From contig JAICQC010000259.1 in NCBI GenBank assembly GCA_025938055.1, forward strand, positions 1 to 6,808: a stretch of 6,808 bases of DNA, given 5' to 3'. This document shows positions 1 through 5,423 of this stretch, in pieces. The notes beneath the pieces were generated by a model. The model ran no database searches and was not told the DNA's origin. It saw nothing but the letters and a program-made list of their open reading frames with translations. The first letter of the stretch is position 1. The number at the start of each line of letters is the position of its first letter. The position numbers and the translations under genes are program-made. This DNA is from Anaerolineales bacterium. Its GTDB lineage: Bacteria; Chloroflexota; Anaerolineae; Anaerolineales; Villigracilaceae.

Positions 1-70
1 CAACTTCAAGCCACGCAAACTGCCCAAAAACGCGCAGACTCCCACCAGTCGGGTGCACGCTTTGTTGGGC
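1..70 (-). other. attC: attC recombination site of the first gene cassette (partial, cut by the left edge)
   Basis: Read on the minus strand, GCCCAAC (70 to 64) fits the RYYYAAC box that opens an attC site. It begins only four bases after the TAA stop of the cassette gene (77-75), the usual tight spacing in gene cassettes. It is also the exact reverse complement of the GTTGGGC core at 771-765 that opens the cassette, as expected when both core boxes belong to one cassette. The next bases (AAAGCGTGCACCCGAC, 63-48) look like an attC inner box. The second half of the site, including the terminal GTTRRRY box, lies outside the window, so full folding cannot be shown. If real, the site is longer than about 70 bases. 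Confidence 0.72.
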
Positions 71-74
71 TGCA

Positions 75-749
75 TTACGGACAGTTACAAATATCGAGCA
101 TGATACTGACCTCTTCTCTTGGTTCGGGCCCCAATTGATACCCGGTGGGATGAGAAAAACTATTCAGGATCAATCGATCATTGGACAATGTGCCAGAATA
201 ATCAATGATAACAGTGTGTGAGGGATATTCAGCAACTAGGGTGAACCAGATTTGGTTTTCTACGGTGTAATAAATTCCTTGCGGGGTTGTTTTCTCAGTG
301 TTTTCTCGTGAGAACCACGTGCTGATATCCGGCCAAACAGTCTTACTGAAATCACCAGCTCTCTCATCTTCGCATAATTGTTCATGTATGACAAGACCAT
401 CCTCATAGAAGCGAAAAACACTGTAGTGCTGAGCACAATCTTCATCTGGAGTGTCCTCGCGGTAAAAAACACCGCTGATGCCGCCAACGTGACTGCCTTG
501 AGGTGTAGCCCCGAAATGAAATGCCTGATTGGGGAGGGGTGTGATGGTTTCTAGCGGCGTAGATGTGCCAGGTAAGAGCGCTTCAGTATCTATCCTTGTG
601 GATGATGGAAGCGGAATTGGTGATGCTGTGTAGATGATACTTGGACTCGGAATAATGGTTCTGATAGCTGGCAACTGCGTTTGCTGTGTTTGGATAGCAC
701 ACCCAAAAAGGAGCAGCGTCAATATCGTGAGCAAGATGAAAGTTCGCAT
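75..749 (-). CDS. Cassette-encoded predicted lipoprotein of unknown function
   Basis: The 224-residue product starts MRTFILL at ATG 749-747. Residues 4-16 form a short hydrophobic segment ending in a lipobox, LLFG|C, with Cys17 as the predicted lipidated residue, so it should be exported and membrane-anchored. Residues about 18-75 are a Pro/Ser/Thr-rich linker typical of surface lipoproteins. The rest looks globular, with many aromatic and beta-prone stretches and several Cys (the protein ends in a CNC motif). I recognise no family. The reading frame also extends upstream to a TTG at 770, but that TTG lies inside the recombination core and would place seven polar residues before the signal peptide, so the ATG is preferred. 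No clear ribosome binding site is visible. The gene is the only one between a GTTGGGC core and an attC start, which makes it the first cassette of the integron; it should be transcribed from the Pc promoter at 882-909. Its sequence looks less GC-rich than the pit region. Confidence 0.8.
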   Translation of the reverse strand: MRTFILLTILTLLLFGCAIQTQQTQLPAIRTIIPSPSIIYTASPIPLPSSTRIDTEALLPGTSTPLETITPLPNQAFHFGATPQGSHVGGISGVFYREDTPDEDCAQHYSVFRFYEDGLVIHEQLCEDERAGDFSKTVWPDISTWFSRENTEKTTPQGIYYTVENQIWFTLVAEYPSHTVIIDYSGTLSNDRLILNSFSHPTGYQLGPEPREEVSIMLDICNCP

Positions 750-764
750 TGTTTTATTTAAGCA

Positions 765-832
765 GCCCAACTAGGGATTATACTGCCGCCGTATAACAGC
801 TTTTAGACGGATGAACTGTCCGCCTAATGTCC
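765..832 (-). other. attI: attI-like integration site, core GTTGGGC
   Basis: On the minus strand the sequence GTTGGGC (771 to 765) fits the GTTRRRY core at which IntI cuts between G and TT. It lies between the divergent integrase gene and the first cassette, exactly where attI is expected. The crossover point would be between 771 and 770. Known attI sites use the region just upstream of the core for extra IntI binding, so the limit at 832 is only a guess. I see no clear pair of direct repeats like those of attI1. A second TATAAT (minus strand, 782-777) lies directly before the core but lacks a convincing -35 box. Confidence 0.6.
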
Positions 833-856
833 TAACTCATTTGGGACGTTAGGCGG
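820..856. repeat. Inverted repeat (13-bp arms) in the cassette leader / intI upstream region
   Basis: The arms CCGCCTAATGTCC (820-832) and GGACGTTAGGCGG (844-856) pair over 13 positions with one non-Watson-Crick pair, around an 11-base loop. The right arm contains GTTAGGC (848-854), which fits the integron core consensus GTTRRRY; the left arm has the near match GCCTAAT. In a transcript from Pc this would be a stable stem-loop in the leader. There is no T-run after it in either direction, so it is not a standard terminator. The two core-like boxes are only about 30 bases apart, shorter than known attC sites, so it may be a degenerate site, an IntI-binding palindrome or an RNA element. Confidence 0.7.
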
Positions 857-870
857 CGATAGGTTAAAAT
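841..870 (+). promoter_or_regulatory. Candidate intI promoter
   Basis: TTGGGA (841-846) and TAAAAT (865-870) are separated by 18 bases and point towards intI. The match is moderate: four of six at -35 and five of six at -10. The -35 box overlaps the right arm of the inverted repeat at 844-856. Transcription from here would run head-on into the cassette promoter on the other strand. No convincing LexA box is visible. Confidence 0.35.
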
Positions 871-881
871 AGGATGAGCAA

Positions 882-909
882 ATTATAGTACAGTTCATCA
901 TGAGGTCAA
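882..909 (-). promoter_or_regulatory. Pc: Cassette promoter Pc
   Basis: On the minus strand TTGACC (909-904) and TATAAT (887-882) are separated by 16 bases. This is a five-of-six -35 box and a perfect -10 box, reading left through the attI region into the cassette gene. Position and direction match the Pc promoter known to drive cassette expression in integrons. The -35 box lies on the complement of the intI ribosome binding site (GAGG, 902-905), so the two control signals overlap. Confidence 0.7.
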
Positions 910-910
910 C

Positions 911-1882
911 ATGCAGAGTGCAAAACCGCCCCGAAAACTGCTCGACCAGGTAAGTGATGCCATTCGCACCAAACACTACTCGCTTCGCACCGAAAAAACG
1001 TACATTGAATGGATACGGCAATACATTCTCTTTCATGGGAAACGTCACCCAAAAGACATGGGACCTGAGGAAGTTCAAGCCTTTATCACCTACCTTGCCA
1101 CGCAACGGACTGTTTCTGCATCGACCCAGAACCAGGCGCTGAGCGCCATCATGTTCCTCTATCGCCATGTAATACAGCAAGAGATCACCTTCCCGACCGA
1201 CGTGATTCGGGCCGAAAAATCGAAGACTCTTCCAACCGTCCTCACTCATCAGGAGGCAATGGCTGTCATCGCGAAAATGACCGGAACAGCTCAACTCATG
1301 GCGAAAATACTCTATGGCAGTGGCTTGCGCTTGACAGAATGTCTTCGTTTGCGTGTCAAGGATGTTGATTTTGGAAACCATCAGATTCTTGTGAGGGATG
1401 GCAAGGGCGAAGATGACCGAATGACCGTCTTGCCTGATTCACTCATCCCGCTGCTACAAACGCATCTGAAAACGGTCCAGGCACTTCACCAGAGAGACTT
1501 GAGGGATGGGTTTGGGAAAGTCTACTTGCCTTATGCACTTGCCAGGAAATACCCCGGCGCTCCCGGAGAATGGGCCTGGCAATATGTCTTCCCCGCCTCC
1601 GTACGCTCCACAGATCCCGTCTCCAAAAAGACGATGCGCCACCACACAGATCCGAGTTTCCTGCAGAAAGCCATCCGCCAGGCTGCCAAAGCCGCAGGGA
1701 TCGACAAATTAGTTTCTCCTCACACGTTCCGCCACTCCTTCGCAACTCATCTCCTGCAAAACGGCTACGATATCCGAACCGTCCAGGAGCTTCTCGGGCA
1801 CAAGGATGTCAAAACCACCATGATCTACACCCATGTCCTCCACCGCGGCGGTTTGGCAGTCAAAAGCCCCCTCGACCCCTAA
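911..1882 (+). CDS. intI: Integron integrase (tyrosine recombinase, IntI family)
   Basis: The product is a full-length 323-residue site-specific tyrosine recombinase that should recombine attI and attC sites to capture and excise gene cassettes. Residues about 8-95 are the SAM-like N-terminal DNA-binding domain, and 105-315 the catalytic domain. The visible catalytic set is Arg140 (GSGLR), Lys165 (GKG), His271 and Arg274 (HTFRH), His297 (GHKD) and nucleophile Tyr306 (MIYTH). The spacing matches class 1 IntI with a constant offset of six (Arg146, Arg280 and Tyr312 there). Residues about 203-228 ([14 protein letters not shown], then WAWQYVFP) form the insert that separates IntI from XerC/D-like recombinases and binds the extrahelical bases of attC. 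The C-terminus (THVLHRGG...SPLD) is also typical of IntI. ATG 911 is preceded by GAGG at 902-905. The gene is divergent from its cassette, the canonical layout. It is intact, so probably active. It ends 59 bases before the end of the convergent pit gene. Confidence 0.97.
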   Translation: MQSAKPPRKLLDQVSDAIRTKHYSLRTEKTYIEWIRQYILFHGKRHPKDMGPEEVQAFITYLATQRTVSASTQNQALSAIMFLYRHVIQQEITFPTDVIRAEKSKTLPTVLTHQEAMAVIAKMTGTAQLMAKILYGSGLRLTECLRLRVKDVDFGNHQILVRDGKGEDDRMTVLPDSLIPLLQTHLKTVQALHQRDLRDGFGKVYLPYALARKYPGAPGEWAWQYVFPASVRSTDPVSKKTMRHHTDPSFLQKAIRQAAKAAGIDKLVSPHTFRHSFATHLLQNGYDIRTVQELLGHKDVKTTMIYTHVLHRGGLAVKSPLDP

Positions 1883-1953
1883 TTACCAATCTACCAATTA
1901 CCAATCTACCAATTACCAATCTACCAATTCCCGATTCCCAATTACCAATTCCC
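1881..1953. repeat. Tandem 14-15 bp repeats between intI and pit
   Basis: The unit AATTACCAATCTACC occurs three times without change (1881-1895, 1896-1910, 1911-1925). Two degenerate 14-base units follow, AATTCCCGATTCCC (1926-1939) and AATTACCAATTCCC (1940-1953). The first unit begins inside the TAA stop of intI. The last overlaps the stop and the final codons of the convergent pit gene. There are no unique spacers, so this is not a CRISPR array. Such low-complexity arrays probably arise by slippage. Confidence 0.93.
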
Positions 1954-2931
1954 AACCCTCCCGATCAGCCAGTAAACGCCGGCGGCGAGCAGCCCGCTGA
2001 CAGGGATGGTGATCAGCCAGCTTAGGATGATCTCCTCTGCCACGCTCCAGCGTACCTTGCTGGCGCGCTCCGCCGAGCCCACGCCAATGATCGAGGAACT
2101 GACCACCTGCGAGGCGCTGACCGGCACGCCAAAGAGCGACGCCGCCAGGATCACCCCTGCCGAGCTCAACTGCGTGGAAAAACTGTGCAGTGGGCGTATC
2201 TTATAGAATTTCCCTCCCAGCGTACGGATCAACCGCCAGCCTCCCATCCCCGTGCCGATGGCAATCGCCGCCGCACTGACGGCGACCACCCAGAACGGAA
2301 CCTGGAACGAGGGCAAAGCCCCGCCGATCACCAGGCTCAGCGCGATGATGCCCATCGTCTTCTGCGCGTCGTTGGTGCCCTGCCCAAACGCCATGACCAG
2401 AGCCGTAAACCACTGTCCGCGTTTGAACAGATCGTTCACGCGCGGCGTGGCGCCGCGCACCAGGAAGTAGATCAGACGCGTCGTCAAAAACCCGGAGACA
2501 AACCCGATCAGCGGGAACGTAAACAGGGCGATCAGAACAATATTCAATCCATCCCATTTGATGGCGCCCATGCCGGCGCCGGCGATCACCGCGCCGACCA
2601 TCCCGCCGATCAGCGCGTGAGAGGAACTGCCCGGAAGCCCGAAATACCAGGTGATCAGGTTCCAGACGATGGCGCCAATCAGCGCCGCGGCGATCACACC
2701 CAGCGTCAGGGCATTCGAATCGACGATCTCATCCCCAATGGTTCTCGCAACCACCACCCCGAACAGGAAGGGTCCAAAAAACTCGGCGACTGCTGCGATC
2801 CCCAGAGCCGTACCGGGGCTAAACGCCCGCGAAGAGATCATCGTGGCGACGATGTTGCTGGAATCGCGCATCCCGTTCAGAAAGTCAAAGACCAGTGCCA
2901 GGGCGATAACAATAATGAGTTCTTGGGACAT
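1942..2931 (-). CDS. pit: Inorganic phosphate transporter, Pit/PiT family
   Basis: This 329-residue integral membrane protein matches the short bacterial form of the Pit family (PF01384), low-affinity symporters that import phosphate, often as a metal-phosphate complex, using the ion gradient. The family's duplicated signature is visible: NGMRDSSN (19-26) with GLPGSSSHALIGG (98-110) in the first half, and GQGTNDAQKTMG (183-194) with GVPVSASQVVSSS (268-280) in the second. About nine to ten hydrophobic segments are spread along the chain, with a basic loop near 150-172. It follows the DUF47 gene on the same strand, the usual gene pair for this family, and the two probably form one transcript despite the inverted-repeat element between them. 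No good ribosome binding site precedes ATG 2931. The last residues (VGNW) are encoded within the tandem repeat block, which may have rewritten the C-terminus. Substrate specificity cannot be read from the sequence. Confidence 0.93.
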   Translation of the reverse strand: MSQELIIVIALALVFDFLNGMRDSSNIVATMISSRAFSPGTALGIAAVAEFFGPFLFGVVVARTIGDEIVDSNALTLGVIAAALIGAIVWNLITWYFGLPGSSSHALIGGMVGAVIAGAGMGAIKWDGLNIVLIALFTFPLIGFVSGFLTTRLIYFLVRGATPRVNDLFKRGQWFTALVMAFGQGTNDAQKTMGIIALSLVIGGALPSFQVPFWVVAVSAAAIAIGTGMGGWRLIRTLGGKFYKIRPLHSFSTQLSSAGVILAASLFGVPVSASQVVSSSIIGVGSAERASKVRWSVAEEIILSWLITIPVSGLLAAGVYWLIGRVGNW

Positions 2932-2941
2932 GTTGAATATA

Positions 2942-3099
2942 CGTCATTGCGAGGAACGAAGTGACGAAGCAATCTCCTCTTAAACGGGATTCCCCAATCG
3001 AGCAATTTCATCCATTTAACTGGAGACACTTGCGCCTGCGCGTGATTTGCTTAGCAAATCATGCAGGTGTTGCTTCGTGAAGTGCGCCCTCGCAACGAC
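2942..3099. repeat. Palindromic repeat element with inverted ends (REP/MITE-like), copy 1
   Basis: The left end (2942-2977, CGTCATTGCGAGGAACGAAG then GAAGCAATCTCC) and the right end (3068-3099, TGTTGCTTCGTG then CCCTCGCAACGAC) are imperfect inverted copies of each other. Between them lies a further hairpin, GATTTGC-TTA-GCAAATC (3044-3060), extendable to 3035-3067 with a small bulge. The element fills the gap between the DUF47 and pit genes, starting a few bases after the DUF47 stop. It has no ORF. A related copy lies at 6391-6498, so it is a dispersed family. Confidence 0.82.
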
Positions 3100-3103
3100 A
3101 ATA

Positions 3104-3724
3104 TTAAGTCTTCTTCACCACAATATCGGCGATGATATTGCCTGCCTCATCGCCGCGGTCCGCGGCGTTGGAGAGATGCCGGTACACCTCGCGCAGCTTC
3201 AGCATCTCGACGATATGATGCACATCCTCAGGACCCTTAAAGAGATCGGCGATGGCTTCCCGGTAGACGCCCTCCACGCGGTTCTCGAGCGCCTTGGCGC
3301 GCTGGGCATGGTCAATGGCGACCGAAGGATTCTTCTGCAGCCGCTGCACCGCCTGATAGATCTCATAGGCGGCGTCCTTCAACAGAGTTGCGATCCTTTG
3401 CATATAGGGCGTGGGCTTAACCTTCAACACCACCATCTCGCTGACAGTACTGTCCGCGTAATCGATCACGTCGTCGATGGACCGCGAGAGCGCAAAAATA
3501 TCCTCCCGGTCGAAAGGCGTCACGAACGTGCGGTTCAATTCATCGATCAGGATGCGCCGCACTTCATCCGCCTCCTTCTCTTTGAGTGTCAGCTCCTCGG
3601 CGATCTCGCCATTCTGCGTTTCAAGATATTTGACAAGCAGTTTTAATCCGTCAAAGGTGATCGAAGCCTGCTCCTGGATCAGTTTATGAAAAACGTCCTC
3701 GCGCTTCTTGAAAAAACCGAACAT
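3104..3724 (-). CDS. PhoU-like DUF47 protein, Pit accessory/regulator
   Basis: The 206-residue, highly charged and mostly helical protein fits the DUF47 family (PF01865), PhoU-like helical bundles usually encoded next to Pit transporters and thought to regulate phosphate uptake. The start MFGFFKKREDVFHKLI is typical of the family. The middle (about 70-100, with FDREDIFALSRSIDDVIDYAD) contains the acidic helix characteristic of PhoU-like proteins, where metals may bind. There is no signal peptide or membrane segment, so it should be cytoplasmic. ATG 3724 is preceded by GAGG at five bases, a good ribosome binding site. It is the first gene of the DUF47-pit pair; the 172-base gap to pit is occupied by a repeat element. 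Length is normal for the family. Confidence 0.92.
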   Translation of the reverse strand: MFGFFKKREDVFHKLIQEQASITFDGLKLLVKYLETQNGEIAEELTLKEKEADEVRRILIDELNRTFVTPFDREDIFALSRSIDDVIDYADSTVSEMVVLKVKPTPYMQRIATLLKDAAYEIYQAVQRLQKNPSVAIDHAQRAKALENRVEGVYREAIADLFKGPEDVHHIVEMLKLREVYRHLSNAADRGDEAGNIIADIVVKKT

Positions 3725-3745
3725 AAAAACCTCGATTGCATTGTG

Positions 3746-3775
3746 ATTATGGAGTCATCCCTCTCGGGTGCTCAA
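3746..3775 (-). promoter_or_regulatory. Candidate promoter of the DUF47-pit unit
   Basis: On the minus strand TTGAGC (3775-3770) and CATAAT (3751-3746) are 18 bases apart, about 22 bases before the DUF47 start codon. The match is moderate (four of six at -35, five of six at -10). I see no clear Pho-box direct repeats. The remaining part of the 3725-3990 gap holds only this candidate and the terminator of the CBS operon. Confidence 0.4.
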
Positions 3776-3953
3776 TCATACCATCTCTATTCGTTAGGAT
3801 TTGAGATTTGAGCCACTTTTTCTCCCTGACTCAAGACCGATCACATGTTCGCCGTTCCCCCGTTGGGCTTTGCAACTCTGGCTTCCTCAACGAGGATCAC
3901 AAACATTGAAAACCAGCCAGCCTGGAAGCCCGAGGCAAAGGAAAGGCTCACAT

Positions 3954-3983
3954 AAAAATTTCACCGCCGGGAACGGCGGTGAA
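3954..3983 (-). terminator. Intrinsic terminator of the metallothionein-CBS operon
   Basis: TTCACCGCCG (3960-3969) and CGGCGGTGAA (3974-3983) form a perfect 10-bp GC-rich stem with a GGAA tetraloop as written on the plus strand. On the minus strand it is followed almost at once by five T (3958-3954). It begins seven bases after the stop of the CBS gene, the expected place for a factor-independent terminator. Confidence 0.9.
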
Positions 3984-3990
3984 TTAATTC

Positions 3991-4461
3991 TTATTCTGCT
4001 TTTTTGGAGGAACCTTGTGTCGTGTCCTTTGCCGGTTCCGTCCCATCGGGCTCGGAGACCTTTTGAAGGACCTGACCCGAGAGCTTGGTCGTTTCATTCC
4101 GTGCGAGATCACCCAGAGAGATGACACCCACCAGGCGTTTGTCTTCACGGCTGAGAACCACAAGGCGGCGGATCTGGTTTTGCTCCATGATCTTGGCGGC
4201 TTCGCTCGCGTCCTGGTCTTCGAAACAATAGATCGCCGGCGCGGTCATCAGATCCCGCCCGAGCATCACGTTGACATCCATCCCATCTGCCAGGGCACGG
4301 ATGGTGATATCCCGGTCGCTCAGGACACCGATCAGTTCATCCCCATCACAGACCGGCAGGAACCCAATGTTTCGGTCCCGCATCTTCTTCGCCGCGGACT
4401 GCAATGAGTCATCGGGCTGAATCATCTCTACATCGCGCGACATGATCTCGCTCAGCTTCAT
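3991..4461 (-). CDS. Two-CBS-domain protein
   Basis: The 156-residue product has two tandem CBS domains, at about 7-59 and 71-123, each ending in the usual motif (GVLSDRDI at 45-52, GVISLGDL at 112-119). A polar tail (124-156) follows. Such stand-alone Bateman modules bind adenine nucleotides and sense energy state or redox signals, but the partner here is unknown. Start ATG 4461 begins at the classic MKLSEIM of this family and overlaps the TGA stop of the upstream gene in an ATGA, which implies translational coupling. The longer open frame to 4620 is antisense-like, Arg/Pro-rich noise across the neighbouring gene and is rejected. It is the last gene of the operon, ended by the hairpin at 3960-3983. 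Confidence 0.92.
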   Translation of the reverse strand: MKLSEIMSRDVEMIQPDDSLQSAAKKMRDRNIGFLPVCDGDELIGVLSDRDITIRALADGMDVNVMLGRDLMTAPAIYCFEDQDASEAAKIMEQNQIRRLVVLSREDKRLVGVISLGDLARNETTKLSGQVLQKVSEPDGTEPAKDTTQGSSKKAE

Positions 4462-4742
4462 ACGTGGCTTTTCTCCTCTACCCGATCTTCCAGCGCGTGG
4501 ACTCCATGCTGGCTGGCGCAGTGGGCGCAGCAGTAGAGCGCATCTGCCGTCTCCATGCCGTGACCAATGATGCGGCAGCCGCAGTGCGCGCAGGTGGGTG
4601 CCAGCGCATGGATGGCGCACTCGAAGCTATCGAACACGTGCGTTTCACCGCCCATCCGCACCTCGAAACATTTATCATAGGTGTTGCCGCACACTTCGCA
4701 GGTGGCGGCTTTGCTTCCTAACTCATGTTCATTTTTGTTCAT
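4458..4742 (-). CDS. Small Cys/His-rich metal-binding protein, prokaryotic metallothionein-like
   Basis: The 94-residue product has ten Cys: CEVC (15-18), Cys25, Cys42 in DSFECAIHA, CAHCGC (51-56) and CCAHC (71-75), plus nearby His. The pattern suggests two zinc-ribbon-like knuckles, with His61 and His74 as possible extra ligands. I recall similar small proteins being annotated as prokaryotic metallothioneins, but the resemblance is from memory, so only metal binding (zinc likely) is claimed. There is no signal peptide. ATG 4742 has GAGAGG a few bases upstream and lies 13 bases after the stop of the upstream gene, which decides against the longer open frame to 4868. Its TGA overlaps the start of the CBS gene (ATGA). 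It is the middle gene of the operon. Confidence 0.87.
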   Translation of the reverse strand: MNKNEHELGSKAATCEVCGNTYDKCFEVRMGGETHVFDSFECAIHALAPTCAHCGCRIIGHGMETADALYCCAHCASQHGVHALEDRVEEKSHV

Positions 4743-4755
4743 ATCTGCCTCTCTT

Positions 4756-5205
4756 CTAGGACTTGCCGCGTGCGGCTTGTGCCTTCTTGATATTCTGACG
4801 TCTCGCCTTCTGCTGCGCCGCGGTCGGCTTGGAGCGTTCGGGAACGTTGCGGCGCGGCTTGGCTTCAAAACGGTCTCCGCGGATCTTGACCGGCCGCGTG
4901 CGCAGCTTCCTGATCAAGTCTTTTGCATCCTTGCTATCACCGACGAGCTTGCCGTCCTCCACGTGCGCGTCCTCCTTGCTGACCAGCCATTTGACCGTCG
5001 CCCAGGAGCCGGTGGCGCGCTTCCCGGCTACGCGCTGCAAATGACCTTTATCGCCTACGTCATCCGTGCGGAAGGTCTCGAAATCACTTCCCTCGCGCAC
5101 TTCGATATGATAGTAATTCCCGGTCCCGCCACTGCCAGGCTTCTGGCGCCGGCTGCCTTGAGATTTTGTTGATTTTCCGTTCTGGCTTTTTCGACTGTTT
5201 GCCAT
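4756..5205 (-). CDS. Conserved basic protein of unknown function
   Basis: The 149-residue product has a very polar, Lys/Ser/Gly-rich N-terminal tail (1-27), a compact middle domain (about 28-112, beginning NYYHIEVREG and containing TVKWLVSKEDAHVEDGKLV), and a Lys/Arg/Ala-rich C-terminal tail (113-149). The middle looks like a small beta-rich fold that I have seen in conserved hypothetical proteins, but I cannot name its family. The strongly basic tails suggest nucleic-acid binding, which is inference only. No signal peptide is seen. ATG 5205 has a near-perfect AGGAGG ribosome binding site at 5210-5215. It is the first gene of a tight three-gene minus-strand operon with the metallothionein-like and CBS genes. 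I found no convincing promoter in the 5206-5386 gap. Confidence 0.85.
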   Translation of the reverse strand: MANSRKSQNGKSTKSQGSRRQKPGSGGTGNYYHIEVREGSDFETFRTDDVGDKGHLQRVAGKRATGSWATVKWLVSKEDAHVEDGKLVGDSKDAKDLIRKLRTRPVKIRGDRFEAKPRRNVPERSKPTAAQQKARRQNIKKAQAARGKS

Positions 5206-5386
5206 CCTGCCTCCTTACATTCATCTGACTCTTGTCAAACAGAAACAAGCCCCTGTGCAATATATAACGGAGGCAGAAAGGCAATGTTATGCACTGGACG
5301 ATGAAACCATCATCCTATAAAACCGGGCAAGCCAGATATGAATTCACGAGGTCTGTCATATGCCTTCTGGCGAATGATGCTACTCC

Positions 5387-5418
5387 AAAAAGAACCTCCA
5401 ATTTCCTTGGAGGTTCTT
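5387..5418 (-). terminator. Intrinsic terminator of the cytochrome c gene
   Basis: AAGAACCTCCAA (5390-5401) and TTGGAGGTTCTT (5407-5418) form a perfect 12-bp stem with a five-base loop. On the minus strand five T follow (5391-5387), partly inside the stem. It lies five bases after the stop of the cytochrome gene. Confidence 0.92.
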
Positions 5419-5423
5419 ATGCC

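Noticed and set aside
820..856. A complete attC site
   Set aside because: The core-like boxes are about 30 bases apart, shorter than known attC sites, and one box (ATTAGGC on the minus strand) lacks the required GTT.
860..910. LexA operator controlling intI
   Set aside because: Neither the CTG-N10-CAG type nor the GAAC-N4-GTTC type pattern is present in the promoter region.
824..1381. 185-codon open frame antisense to intI
   Set aside because: It lies opposite an unmistakable integrase, starts without a ribosome binding site and has no family-like pattern.
1881..1953. Possible CRISPR array
   Set aside because: The units are directly adjacent, only 14-15 bp long and have no unique spacers.
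2185..2964. 259-codon open frame antisense to pit
   Set aside because: It is rich in Arg, Asp, His and Gln, as expected from the complement of a GC-rich membrane protein gene, and runs into the repeat element.
3047..3646. 199-codon open frame antisense to the DUF47 gene
   Set aside because: It begins within the palindromic repeat and overlaps a clear family member on the other strand.
4462..4620. N-terminal extension of the CBS protein
   Set aside because: The extra 53 residues are Arg/Pro/Gly-rich noise across the metallothionein-like gene; the ATGA overlap start at 4461 fits the family.
4743..4868. N-terminal extension of the metallothionein-like protein
   Set aside because: It overlaps the 3' end of the upstream gene and is low-complexity Arg-rich; ATG 4742 has a ribosome binding site.
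5206..5386. Gene or promoter in the gap between the basic protein and the cytochrome terminator
   Set aside because: A TTGACA-like hexamer exists near 5233-5238 but has no -10 box at proper spacing, and no ORF with a plausible start was found.
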